From: Methanosarcina sp. KYL-1
Lineage (GTDB): Archaea; Halobacteriota; Methanosarcinia; Methanosarcinales; Methanosarcinaceae
Assembly (NCBI RefSeq): GCF_024372725.1
Contig: NZ_VOUA01000011.1
Location: 1-64,000 of the forward strand
Reading direction: 5' to 3'
DNA: 64,000 bases
Numbering within the stretch: the stretch's first letter is position 1; the number at the start of each line of letters is the position of its first letter. The translations under genes and the position numbers were made by a program. This document shows positions 18,761-27,346 of the stretch, piece after piece. The notes below the pieces were generated by a model. That model had not been told where the DNA came from. It made no database searches and saw nothing but the letters and a program-made list of their open reading frames with translations.

Positions 18761-19954
18761 ATGGTGAACAGTTTGATTGAAGAATTTTCAATGGCAATGC
18801 GGCAGCTGCGCCTTAAAAAGCTCAGGACCCTGCTGATCCTCCTGGGAATAGCTGTCGGGGTTGCAACGGTAGTGGCCGTGGTCTCGCTCGGGGAAGGGCT
18901 TCGCATAAATGCGGTTGAGGAAATCCAGAAGTCCCGGGACCTTACCCTTATCGAGGTCTCTCCGGGTTTCAGGGATAACGGGCTTATCCTTATAAGCGGC
19001 TCAAAAGTAGAGGAGGTCCGGGAATTGGGAGAGCTTGTCTGTCCCTATGTAAAGGACTCCTATGTAAGCCCTTACAACACGTATTTCGAACTTCTCGGGG
19101 TTCCTGGGGAATACAGGGCCGCAAATGAGCTTGAACTTGCAGGCGGGAGCTGGTTTGAGCCCGGGCAGGACCAAATGGTGCTTGGCAGTGATGTCTGGGA
19201 AAAACTGGAAAAAACGGACGGCATTAAAATAGGTGTCCCCATAAAAGCCCGGCTCCGCCTTTACGGAGAAGATGGAAGGCCCCTGGATAAGGAAGTAAGT
19301 TTCATTCCCGCAGGCTATCTGAAGCCTACAGGGAGTGAAATCGATTCCTGTGCCTTCATGGAACTTGGACATGCAAAGGAACTCAGCGAAAAGGAGTATT
19401 ATGACGGCATCCTGATTAAAGTTGACAGTTCCGCCCGGGTTCCGGGAGTGAGGGAGCAGGTCGAAAAAATCGGGCTTTCAGTTTCAAGTGCCCAGGACGA
19501 TATCGATGCTATCAACCGGATCATGAACGGAGTGACCCTGGTCCTTGCCTTTTTTTCGAGCATTTCCCTGCTTGTCGGCGGGCTGATGGTGGTTAACACA
19601 ATGGTGGTCACGGTCTATGAAAGGACCCGGGAGATCGGGATTTCAAAGGCAATCGGGGCTTCGGAAAAGGATATCCTGAGAATGTTCTTAGCAGAATGCC
19701 TGCTCATCGGGGCAGCAGGAGGGGTCCTCGGAGACCTTTTTGGTGTCCTTTTCTCAAGTCTCATAGACCGGGTCGGAAGGGCCCTGCTGGTTTCCAGGCT
19801 TGAAATCGGAGGTATCGAACACCTTACCGCTTTGAACTTCAAGATTCTTGCAGCCGGTTTTTTAATCTCCCTTCTCGTGTCCGTGCTTGCAGGGCTCTAT
19901 CCTGCCTGGAGGGCTGCAAAAATGGAACCTGTCAGGGCTTTAAGGCAGCTTTAA
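18761..19954 (+). CDS. MacB/FtsX-type ABC permease
   Basis: The 398-residue membrane protein has the MacB/FtsX layout: an N-terminal helix after RQLRLKKLRTLLILLGIAVGVATVV, a large extracytoplasmic domain (about 50-260) and three C-terminal helices. Between the helices are the conserved loop ERTREIGISKAIGA and the closing sequence GLYPAWRAAKMEPVRALRQL. Such permeases act as mechanotransmitters or extract lipoproteins and surface proteins, and always need a LolD-like ATPase. None is adjacent; the only LolD-like gene is at 35134, 15 kb away. A DUF3344 surface-protein gene follows within 30 bp. I start at ATG 18761, where the MacB similarity begins, although the frame is open to 18563. Confidence 0.88.
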   Translation: MVNSLIEEFSMAMRQLRLKKLRTLLILLGIAVGVATVVAVVSLGEGLRINAVEEIQKSRDLTLIEVSPGFRDNGLILISGSKVEEVRELGELVCPYVKDSYVSPYNTYFELLGVPGEYRAANELELAGGSWFEPGQDQMVLGSDVWEKLEKTDGIKIGVPIKARLRLYGEDGRPLDKEVSFIPAGYLKPTGSEIDSCAFMELGHAKELSEKEYYDGILIKVDSSARVPGVREQVEKIGLSVSSAQDDIDAINRIMNGVTLVLAFFSSISLLVGGLMVVNTMVVTVYERTREIGISKAIGASEKDILRMFLAECLLIGAAGGVLGDLFGVLFSSLIDRVGRALLVSRLEIGGIEHLTALNFKILAAGFLISLLVSVLAGLYPAWRAAKMEPVRALRQL

Positions 19955-19981
19955 AAGGAAAATTCTCAGTTTTTTCAGGAG

Positions 19982-20923
19982 ATGAGGTACTTGGATTTTA
20001 CTAAAAAAGTTTTGGTACTGGGGCTGCTTGGAGCAGGACTATTATTCCTGCTTTCCTCCTTTTCGGAGACCGGGGGCTGGCAGGGCGACGGTACTCCTCC
20101 ATATACGATTGCAGAAGGAGTTGTCAGGGGCGAGGTATATGTAAACGGGGGGCACGGGTATACAGGGGAAAACCCTTACCTTGAATATTTCGAACTGCCT
20201 GCGGGGGATGTGAGGTATGCCAGGCTCTATGTGCCGGTCTGGAATTACGACAGCGGGGACAGCATCAGGGTGACGGTTAACGGGCACGAACTTGCATCGA
20301 GGCAGGAACCTGACTACGTTTCTGCCTGGGGGATCGGCCTCTACTGTATAGAAGCTAACAGCTCCCTTTCCCCCGGGATAAATGAGGTTTCGGTCATCTC
20401 CGAAAATCCGGGAGGAGGGCCCTACGGCGTAACCCTGGTTGCGGTCTCTGAGAACAGTTCCATGCCCCCTGTCAGTTTCTGGGTCAATGAAGGCAACTAT
20501 GCCCTGGCTTATACGAACAAAAAAGACAGCGTAAAGAGCACATTCAAAGGTACGCTTCCCGGGAAAAATGCAAGTCTCCATGCTCTGCTTGTGGCAGGCA
20601 CCGAAGGAGAAAGGGACGGACTCTATTTCGATTCTTTGCTCATAGGGAGCGATGTGGGCAGGTCTGCCGGGGGCAAATACTTTGACCTCTATTCGGTTTC
20701 CGTCTCTCCCGGAGGTCCGGAAAGCACTCTCCTTTTCGAACGGGGAGATGAAGGCTATCTCCACCCCTGTGTTGCGGTCCTGGTCCAGGAATCAGAGTCC
20801 GGCCGTGAGTTCCTTAAAACCTACGAACAAAAAGCCGAAAAGGGAGAACAGGTCCCTCTACCGGTAATCGCTGTCCTTCTCCTGGCCTGCCTGGCGCTTG
20901 CGCTGAGGTCCCGGAAGAGGTGA
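19982..20923 (+). CDS. DUF3344 surface protein with C-terminal membrane anchor
   Basis: The 313-residue protein has an N-terminal signal/anchor (about 8-25) and one DUF3344 domain (about 35-275). The domain has GGHGYTG, a YARLYVPVWNYD strand, GPYGVTLVAV, a WVNEGNYAL block and GYLHPCVAVLV, the sequence type called A here. It ends with a hydrophobic segment and RSRKR (about 290-313), like a C-terminal anchor or sorting signal without the PGF motif. It follows the MacB-type permease by 27 bp and precedes the ECF S component by 25 bp, so the three form one operon. An AGGAG ribosome site abuts ATG 19982; the in-frame TTG at 19991 has better spacing and may be the true start. Confidence 0.85.
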   Translation: MRYLDFTKKVLVLGLLGAGLLFLLSSFSETGGWQGDGTPPYTIAEGVVRGEVYVNGGHGYTGENPYLEYFELPAGDVRYARLYVPVWNYDSGDSIRVTVNGHELASRQEPDYVSAWGIGLYCIEANSSLSPGINEVSVISENPGGGPYGVTLVAVSENSSMPPVSFWVNEGNYALAYTNKKDSVKSTFKGTLPGKNASLHALLVAGTEGERDGLYFDSLLIGSDVGRSAGGKYFDLYSVSVSPGGPESTLLFERGDEGYLHPCVAVLVQESESGREFLKTYEQKAEKGEQVPLPVIAVLLLACLALALRSRKR

Positions 20924-20948
20924 TTGAAATACAAAAAAGAGGCAAAAC

Positions 20949-22040
20949 ATGAAATCTGGATGGATTCTTGCAGTAATACTCGCGCTTGTCCTGCTGGCTG
21001 CCTGTGCCCCCGGGGTTTTTGCATCCGGGGCAGTTCCCGTTTCCTCTAACTCCCCCCTCAGGTGCAGCCTGGAAATTCCCCTTGACAAAAACCAGGCTCC
21101 TGACGTCCTTGTGGCGGGGCATTCATGGGAACGGGCCCGGATAACCCTTGAGAATGCGGGAAACAAGGCCATGGACGGGGTAACCGTAAGCATCGAAGTG
21201 CCCGAGGGCCTGGAAACCGGCATCCCCACCCAGCCGTACCTCATGACAAAGGAAGGACAGCAGATTAAGGTTGAGATAGGGACCCTTTCACCAGGCCAGA
21301 GCGCAGAGCTTCTTCTAGACGTAAAACCCCCGGCTTCAATAGAGTTTAAAAAAGAGGTCTCCTTTACTATTTTCACAAACTACGCCGGAGGTGAACAGCA
21401 AAGCAAATTCCCTATTAGCATCATACCCCCTCCTTCCTGGCTGACTTACTTCACGATCCTTGCAAGCCTCCTGCTCTTTGTCGGCATCCTTACGGCAGTA
21501 AAGCGTCTCGGGGTACTTGACCTCTTTACAACCGTTGACCTGATCACAATCGCGCTTCTTGCTGCCGTTATTGCCGTTGTGTTCAGGTACCTGAGCAAAC
21601 TTATAAACTTTGGCTGGTTTGACGGATTGGTCATTGCGATCCCCACCGTTGTCCTTATGGTGGTTGCCCTGCAGCTGGTCCGAAAGCCGGGGACTGCAAC
21701 CCTGCTCTTTACCTGCGTCCTCCTCATCAGCATGGTTGTCTGGGGCTCGCATGTAATGTGGCTGGGCTTTTACCTGGCTGAGGGAGTGGTAGTCGACCTC
21801 CTGGTCTTCCTGTTCAAAATGGACTATGCGGACAGGCGCCTGACAGCTGTGGTCTACGGCATATCGAGAGGCGCGGTTTCGACTCTTGTGTTCTACATGC
21901 TCTATGCTCCGGTGGAATGGAAAATCTCCTATGCGCCCTGGTACATCGGCCTGCAGCTTGGAATTGCCTGTGCAGGCGGACTGGTCGGAGGGCTGCTTGG
22001 CTACGATACGGCCGTTAAAATGAGCGGAGCAAGGCTCTAA
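20949..22040 (+). CDS. ECF-transporter S-component-like protein with extracellular beta domain
   Basis: The 363-residue product starts with a signal peptide containing a lipobox-like L-A-A-C (Cys19). An extracellular NEW3/DUF11-like beta domain follows (about 35-155, RARITLENAGNKAMDGVTVSIEVPEGL). The last 200 residues contain about six membrane helices, resembling an ECF transporter S component (substrate-binding membrane subunit). The EcfA ATPase and EcfT genes follow directly, which supports this reading. Typical S components have only the membrane part, so the attached ectodomain is unusual. The substrate is not evident; operon linkage to a DUF3344 protein and proximity to chelatase genes hint at a metal or tetrapyrrole ligand. 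Confidence 0.7.
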   Translation: MKSGWILAVILALVLLAACAPGVFASGAVPVSSNSPLRCSLEIPLDKNQAPDVLVAGHSWERARITLENAGNKAMDGVTVSIEVPEGLETGIPTQPYLMTKEGQQIKVEIGTLSPGQSAELLLDVKPPASIEFKKEVSFTIFTNYAGGEQQSKFPISIIPPPSWLTYFTILASLLLFVGILTAVKRLGVLDLFTTVDLITIALLAAVIAVVFRYLSKLINFGWFDGLVIAIPTVVLMVVALQLVRKPGTATLLFTCVLLISMVVWGSHVMWLGFYLAEGVVVDLLVFLFKMDYADRRLTAVVYGISRGAVSTLVFYMLYAPVEWKISYAPWYIGLQLGIACAGGLVGGLLGYDTAVKMSGARL

Positions 22041-22123
22041 AGTAAGCGTATTTTCCTGATCGGGTGTTTCCCTCTCAGGTGTTTCCTTGACGTGGGTTTC
22101 CCCTTTCATTCTGCAGGGAGCTT

Positions 22124-23929
22124 TCACTCCTGCAGGGAGGGCAGGTCCGGGCACCGGGCCTGAAGGTAGCTTTTCAGTTCGGAGATGGTCAGCAGTGGGG
22201 GGACATCAATCCCCCGTTTTCTCAGGTCCAGGGCAAGCCTTGCGGGAAACGGGGGGGCGAGCCCGGCTGCGTCCAATTCCTCCGGGCTTGAAAAAACTTC
22301 TGCTGTCGGCCCGTCCAGCAGGATTTCCCCTTTTTTCAGCAAAACGACCCTTTCCGCATACTCTGCCGCAAGCTCCATATCATGGGTTATTAGAATCACG
22401 GTTTTTCCGAGCCTGTTAAGTTCCCGAATCCTGTCCAGGAACTTGTGGATGTGTCCCCTGTCCTGCCCCGTGGTCGGTTCGTCCAGGACCAGCAGGTCAG
22501 GTTCCAGGGCGAGAATAGACGCAACTGCCAGCCGCTGGCGCTGCCCCCTGGAGAGGGCGTGAGGGTGCCTTTCCCTGTATGGCGAAAGTTCCATCATTTC
22601 CAGAGCCGAGTTTGCCCTCCTCCCTACCTCCTCTTCGGGCAGGCCAAGGTTCTTGAGCCCGAACCTGATTTCTTCATACACGCTGTCCGTAAAGATCTGG
22701 GAGTCCGGGTTCTGGAAAAGGTACCCTACCTGCTGCGCCAGCCGGGCTGTGGAATATCCTTTTATATCTTTTCCGTTGAGGAGGACCCGCCCGCTTGAAG
22801 GCCTGCAAAATCCGATCAGGTGCCCCGCCAGGGTCGTCTTCCCGGCTCCATTGTGCCCAAGCAGGGCAAGAAATTCCCCGTGCCTGATTTCCAGGGAAAG
22901 GTTTTTCAGGGTTTCCGAGCCGTCCTCATGCCTGAAGCAAAGGTTTTCGACCCGGACGTGGGGCGATGTTTCCCGCGGCGGGGAGGACGCGACAGGAAGA
23001 GGACTTTCGTGCATTTTTTCTGTTTCCTGCAGGATTTCAGGCCGGCTTTCGGCTGCAGCAGAAGATTCTTCCAGGCTTTCGGCCAGGCGGCAAAGGAGGT
23101 TTTCGTAGGAAGGAGCCCTCGAAGCCCGGGAGTCCAGGCCCAGGAAGCGGGCAAGTTCGGTGAGCTGGGGGGGATGGATCCCGAGTTTTTTGAGTTTCTC
23201 TTCTTCCCTGCATAAGATTTCAAAAGGCTTCCCGTCAAGGATAATCCTGCCTTCGTCCATCACAAGCATGCGGTCTGCCATTTCAAAAACAGCATCGAGT
23301 TTGTGTTCGATCAGGATGATGGTTATCCGTTTTTCCGCATTCAACTGCCTGAGCAGTTCGAGCACTTCCAGGGTGCCTGCAGGGTCCAGGTCCGAAGTAG
23401 GCTCGTCGAGGATCAGGATGTCAGGCTCCATTGCCAGGTTTCCTCCAATTGCAGTCCGCTGTTTTTCCCCCCCCGAGAGTGTGAAGATGAACCTGCCCCG
23501 CAGCCCCTCCATCCGGACCGCTTTGAGGGCTTTTTCCACGCGGGACAGTACTTCAGGCCTGGGAAGGCCCAGGTTTTCGGGCCCGAAGGCAAGGTCTTCG
23601 CCCACTGTCAGGGAAAAAAGCTGGGTTTCGGGGTTCTGGAACACCATCCCCACTTCAAGGGCCAGCTTGTGGACTTTTTCGGTGTTAATGTCCTTTCCTC
23701 CTATCATCACGCTCCCGGAAAGGCTGCCTCCAGAAACCTCAGGCACCAGCCTGTTCAGGCAGCGGACAAGGGTACTTTTTCCGCAGCCGCTAGGGCCTGC
23801 CAGGAGCACAAACTCCCCTTTCTCAAGCTTGAGTTCCACGTCCGAAAGGGCCAGGGACTCCGAAAATGGATAGTTGTATCTGAGTTTTTCAAGCTTCACC
23901 TGTGGGTGTGGGTTTTTCATGGGGTCCAT
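22124..23929 (-). CDS. fused double ATPase of an ECF transporter (EcfA1-EcfA2)
   Basis: The 601-residue product consists of two ABC ATPase domains in tandem. Domain 1 has Walker A GPSGCGKST at 45-53, signature LSGGEKQRTAIG and Walker B DILILDEPTSDLD. A low-complexity Ser/Glu linker follows (about 285-315). Domain 2 has Walker A GHNGAGKTT, signature LSRGQRQRLAVA (Arg replaces the usual Gly) and Walker B DLLVLDEPTTGQD. The Q-loop FQNPETQLF/FQNPDSQIF is typical of cobalt/vitamin ECF ATPases. It lies between the S component (convergent) and EcfT (divergent), completing an ECF transporter. Both Met1 and Met4 are possible starts. Confidence 0.92.
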   Translation of the reverse strand: MDPMKNPHPQVKLEKLRYNYPFSESLALSDVELKLEKGEFVLLAGPSGCGKSTLVRCLNRLVPEVSGGSLSGSVMIGGKDINTEKVHKLALEVGMVFQNPETQLFSLTVGEDLAFGPENLGLPRPEVLSRVEKALKAVRMEGLRGRFIFTLSGGEKQRTAIGGNLAMEPDILILDEPTSDLDPAGTLEVLELLRQLNAEKRITIILIEHKLDAVFEMADRMLVMDEGRIILDGKPFEILCREEEKLKKLGIHPPQLTELARFLGLDSRASRAPSYENLLCRLAESLEESSAAAESRPEILQETEKMHESPLPVASSPPRETSPHVRVENLCFRHEDGSETLKNLSLEIRHGEFLALLGHNGAGKTTLAGHLIGFCRPSSGRVLLNGKDIKGYSTARLAQQVGYLFQNPDSQIFTDSVYEEIRFGLKNLGLPEEEVGRRANSALEMMELSPYRERHPHALSRGQRQRLAVASILALEPDLLVLDEPTTGQDRGHIHKFLDRIRELNRLGKTVILITHDMELAAEYAERVVLLKKGEILLDGPTAEVFSSPEELDAAGLAPPFPARLALDLRKRGIDVPPLLTISELKSYLQARCPDLPSLQE

Positions 23930-24040
23930 ACTATCGTATCCTTTGCTTATCCTTAAATGCTTAAAAAACTTATGAAAAATAAGAAATAGTTTGATTATAA
24001 TCTATGTTTGTGTGAATGCAAACCTCATGGAGGCTATGAA

Positions 24041-24904
24041 TTGAAGTGGATTTTCCGCTATGAACAAAAAGACAGCCTGCTTCACAGGCTGGACCCCCGT
24101 ATAAAACTGCTCTGGCTCTTCGGGGTCTCGGTCCTCAGTGTCGTGCTAGGGACTCCGGGCTTACTGGTGGCAGTATTCCTCTCAACCCTGCCTTTCTGGT
24201 TTATCCTGCGGCCTTCAGGAAGCAGGGTAAAGGCAATGCTGCTGGTCCTCGGGAGCATTTCCGTGAGCTTTATTCTCTCCCAGGCCCTTTTCTACTACTG
24301 GGCTAAAGACCCCCTGTTCACTCTTGTCCCTCCTTCCTTCCCGCTGCTAGGCCCCCTTACCGGAGGCGTCTATTTCTATACAGATGGGGCAGTCTACGGG
24401 CTGTACCAGTCCTTCCGCTTTATGACAGGGATTAGCGCTGCAATGCTTGTCCTTGCCACAAGCCACCCGAGCGAACTGATCACTGCCCTGGTCCGTTTTT
24501 TTGAAATAAGGGTTGGGGGAAAAAGTTACAGGATAGGCCTTCCCTACGAAATTGCGTTTATGCTCTCCTCAGCGATCAGTTTTGCCCCCACGATGCTTGA
24601 AGAATGCGGGGTCATCCTCAATGCGATGCAGGCAAGGGGACTTGAATTGAAAGGGGGGACCCGTACAAAAGTAAAGGCCATGAGATACATCCTCGTTCCC
24701 CTCGTGGTCAATATCCTCCGGGCCGGGCGAAAGCTTGCCGTAGCTGCCGATGCCCGGGGTTTCCGGGCAAACCGGAACAGGACCTATGTAAACGAACTCA
24801 AGCTGAAAAGGAACGATTATATCTTCCTGGCTTACACATTCTTTTTTACGGCAGGCGGGATCTATCTGAGCTATACGGGCTTTGGGGGAACGGTCCCCAT
24901 CTGA
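24041..24904 (+). CDS. ecfT: EcfT transmembrane coupling protein of an ECF transporter
   Basis: The 287-residue membrane protein has the EcfT/CbiQ signature region: DPRIKLLWLFGVSVLSVV near the N-terminus, several helices, then two coupling motifs with Ala-Arg-Gly (MQARGLELKGG and ADARGFRANRNRT) that contact the ATPases. It couples the double ATPase to the S component. The start is taken as TTG 24041, seven bases after a good GGAGG-type ribosome site (24029-24033); an upstream TTG at 24008 adds an unrelated 11-residue leader. It diverges from the ATPase gene across about 110 bp, which must hold both promoters. Confidence 0.9.
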   Translation: MKWIFRYEQKDSLLHRLDPRIKLLWLFGVSVLSVVLGTPGLLVAVFLSTLPFWFILRPSGSRVKAMLLVLGSISVSFILSQALFYYWAKDPLFTLVPPSFPLLGPLTGGVYFYTDGAVYGLYQSFRFMTGISAAMLVLATSHPSELITALVRFFEIRVGGKSYRIGLPYEIAFMLSSAISFAPTMLEECGVILNAMQARGLELKGGTRTKVKAMRYILVPLVVNILRAGRKLAVAADARGFRANRNRTYVNELKLKRNDYIFLAYTFFFTAGGIYLSYTGFGGTVPI

Positions 24905-24925
24905 AGCCCGAAAACTTTTTTGAAA

Positions 24926-26062
24926 TTAGGAATTCCTGCCCTTCCCTGCAAGGGCCCAGCTGACAAGTAACAGGGAAAAAGCCCATTGGACCCCGAAACC
25001 GGGGGCTTCTTTTGCTTCGGTCTCGTGGTTTCCGGCTGTTTCGGAGCTTTCCAAAGTTTCTTCGGAAGGTTCGGGGCTCTTTACTGCCCCCGGGTTTATT
25101 TCAACTGCCAGGATGGCATTCGAAGGCAGCACAAAGTCCCCAACTGCCTGGAAGCGAATGGAATTTTCTCCATCCCTCAGGTAGTCAGTGATGTCCGTCG
25201 TATCAATTTCCAGGTCCGGGTAAGGCCTGCCTGCGCAGATTCCGGGGAAAGATGCGTTATTTATCCAGAGGGTATTGTCTTCCCAGTTCCCTGCACGTGT
25301 AACCGTCCAGAGGGTTGCGCTCCGGATAGGTAGACTGAGGGATGGTTTCATCATTTCGCAAATTGTCATGGAAGGGGCCGCACCGAATTCCGGATTGCCG
25401 TTTTTGTCAAGCTGGGAGTTGAGTAAGTCTGCTCCCTCGCTTATCCAGTATTCCAGGTCTTTTCCGTTCGGGTCGGTGTAGATTATAAGCAGCCCGACGC
25501 CGTCAATACAGAAATAGGACGTACCTGGGCCTTTGTTTTCTATACACGTGCTGTAGACTCTGGACCCGTCTATGTACTCGCTTACATCGTAAGCCCAGGT
25601 GCCTGAGGGATAGTCATAGCTTCCCCATCCTTTCCTGTCGCTGTACTCTGTCCCGGGCTCAATTTCCTCGTCCTCGAAACGCAGGCTGAGCTCAGGGTAT
25701 CTCCCGGTCGTCCCCTCCGCACTCCAGCTCCAGTAGTTGTAAAGCCTTGCGGTTTTCACGCTTGCCCCTTCGGGCAGGTTTACCCTGTGGCTCACGGTAT
25801 AGGTATCTCCAGGGTAGAGCTTTTCGCTGTAATAACTGCTGCCGGCCGTAAAGGCCAGGCCTCCCCTCACGGATTCATGGGTGTAAAGGGTAAGGGGCCT
25901 GTCCGCCGTGTATCCGTTTACTACCGTTTCCTCTGCCTGTGCCGGAAATGCCAGCAGGCAAAACAGCCCTGCGAGCAGGCAGAGGAATATAGGGATCATG
26001 CTTCTGATGGTTCCTTGTGTGTTTTTTGGTCCTTCCGTTCTCCAGCTCATTTTTTGTCTCAT
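24926..26062 (-). CDS. DUF3344 surface protein with PGF-type C-terminal sorting signal
   Basis: The product is up to 378 residues, with a long N-region before a hydrophobic signal (about 23-42). Met22 is a possible start. It carries one DUF3344 domain of the second type (here type B): YSEKLYPGDTYTVSHRV, ARLYNYWSWS, DRKGWGSYDYPSGTWAYDVS, YFCIDGVGLLIIY, YWISEGADLL. A Glu/Ser/Pro-rich stalk leads to APGFG, a hydrophobic segment and GKGRNS at the end, an archaeosortase-type signal. It probably sits lipid-anchored at the cell surface. It is the last gene of a minus-strand set (31589 to 24926) of surface proteins. Confidence 0.87.
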   Translation of the reverse strand: MRQKMSWRTEGPKNTQGTIRSMIPIFLCLLAGLFCLLAFPAQAEETVVNGYTADRPLTLYTHESVRGGLAFTAGSSYYSEKLYPGDTYTVSHRVNLPEGASVKTARLYNYWSWSAEGTTGRYPELSLRFEDEEIEPGTEYSDRKGWGSYDYPSGTWAYDVSEYIDGSRVYSTCIENKGPGTSYFCIDGVGLLIIYTDPNGKDLEYWISEGADLLNSQLDKNGNPEFGAAPSMTICEMMKPSLSLPIRSATLWTVTRAGNWEDNTLWINNASFPGICAGRPYPDLEIDTTDITDYLRDGENSIRFQAVGDFVLPSNAILAVEINPGAVKSPEPSEETLESSETAGNHETEAKEAPGFGVQWAFSLLLVSWALAGKGRNS

Positions 26063-26134
26063 TCTTTCAGCCCTTCAGTCCTGTCTATCTCTTACATATA
26101 CTGTCAGTTATACATGCTGTCAGTTATTTTTTGT

Positions 26135-27346
26135 TTACGAAACTTCTCTTATTGTTACTCTCAATTTCACTTCAGTTGAGTTCTTTTCCTCTCCCTGGTC
26201 AGGTTCGGGTGCAGGTTCTTCGGCTTTCTTATCTGCTTTGTAGTCCCTGTACGAAATTCTCCTGTACACTCTGATTATATCGTTTTCGTCGTCTTCAGAA
26301 CCTGAACTTATTGCATAAGCTTGGCCGGAGAGCTGTACGTATGCATGGGCTTCCGGCACCCTGTAAGCTCCGGGCTGCTCGGAGCTGATGCAGTATGAAA
26401 ATACCCTGCGTTCATCCGGAGCCAGCACAAACTCCCGGTTTAACGCCGACTCTTCATCCGTATCAGAATCTTCTATGAAGGTAAAAGTGCCGGGGAGCGC
26501 ATCAAAGAACCGGACTTTCACAGTACGTTTCTGTATATTTTTTACGGAGACTGTGACATACAACGTTTTTCCCGTGAAGGTCTCAGAGTTTGCGAATTTG
26601 TAGACTTCAAGGGGTTCTTCAACCTTTATTTCAACAGTCTCGGACGTGAAATGTTCTCCCGAGCTGTCTGTCCAGCTTGCCCTCACGGTGACCAGGTAGC
26701 TTTTTTTAATTCTGTCCGGGAACCTGAATTTAAGGTCAGCGGTTTTTTTTGCTCCCGTGTCAAGTATGAATCGCTGAGGGACTGCTTCCCGGATGACGAG
26801 CCCGTCCGAATCCACCTCAAGCCGGATCTGGTCGACCTTTACCTCCCCGGTGTTTCGGAGTTCCATCTCAATGCTGACTTCCTCGTCCAGGAAGTATTCT
26901 TCCTCATCCGCCTCAAGGTCCAGCTCCAGAGCTGCGGTCTCTTCTTCCGGTTCCTTTGTTTCGAATATGAGCTCGGCTCTCGGGGAGTAAAGGCTGCCGA
27001 ACATCGGGAGTTTTTCCTGGTCAGTGACGTTTCCGGCCTTTAACCTGAGCTTCTTGTTGTCCAGATAGCTCCAGCCGGATGAGTTATTCTCAAGGGCCAC
27101 GTCCCCCAGGACTGTCCCGGATTCCGAGACCCTGAGCACGACCATACCGTAGCCGTCAAACTCCAGGGCTTCCACGGTGTACCCATCTTTGGAGAATGTT
27201 GGGTTTTCAAGCCCCAGGGTAATTTGCAGGCTCTCCCATTCATCTTCTTCTGCCCAGGCGAGGGAAACTCCGGCTCCCAGGAGGAGCAGGAGGAAAATGA
27301 AGCCAGATGCCGTATGAAGGAAGCTTTTTTTGTTCACTTTCCCCAC
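26135..27346 (-). CDS. secreted beta-domain protein (DUF11/NEW-like), surface
   Basis: The 403-residue protein has a signal peptide (about 12-32). Its N-terminal beta region (35-125, YTVEALEFDGYGMVVLRVSESG) resembles S-layer-related modules. Three CARDB/DUF11-like beta sandwiches follow (VSIEMELRNTGEVKVDQIRLEVDSDG; YVTVSVKNIQKRTVKVRFFDAL). The C-terminus is charged and has no anchor. Its ATG lies 13 bases inside the end of the upstream DUF3344 gene (27334-29052), so the two are translationally coupled. It is probably an extracellular partner of the DUF3344 proteins; the ligand is unknown. Confidence 0.75.
   Translation of the reverse strand: MGKVNKKSFLHTASGFIFLLLLLGAGVSLAWAEEDEWESLQITLGLENPTFSKDGYTVEALEFDGYGMVVLRVSESGTVLGDVALENNSSGWSYLDNKKLRLKAGNVTDQEKLPMFGSLYSPRAELIFETKEPEEETAALELDLEADEEEYFLDEEVSIEMELRNTGEVKVDQIRLEVDSDGLVIREAVPQRFILDTGAKKTADLKFRFPDRIKKSYLVTVRASWTDSSGEHFTSETVEIKVEEPLEVYKFANSETFTGKTLYVTVSVKNIQKRTVKVRFFDALPGTFTFIEDSDTDEESALNREFVLAPDERRVFSYCISSEQPGAYRVPEAHAYVQLSGQAYAISSGSEDDENDIIRVYRRISYRDYKADKKAEEPAPEPDQGEEKNSTEVKLRVTIREVS

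Noticed and set aside
21336-22154. Minus-strand open frame of 272 codons
   Set aside because: It is opposite the ECF S-component gene and reads as a His/Asp/Gln-rich hydrophilic shadow of a membrane protein.
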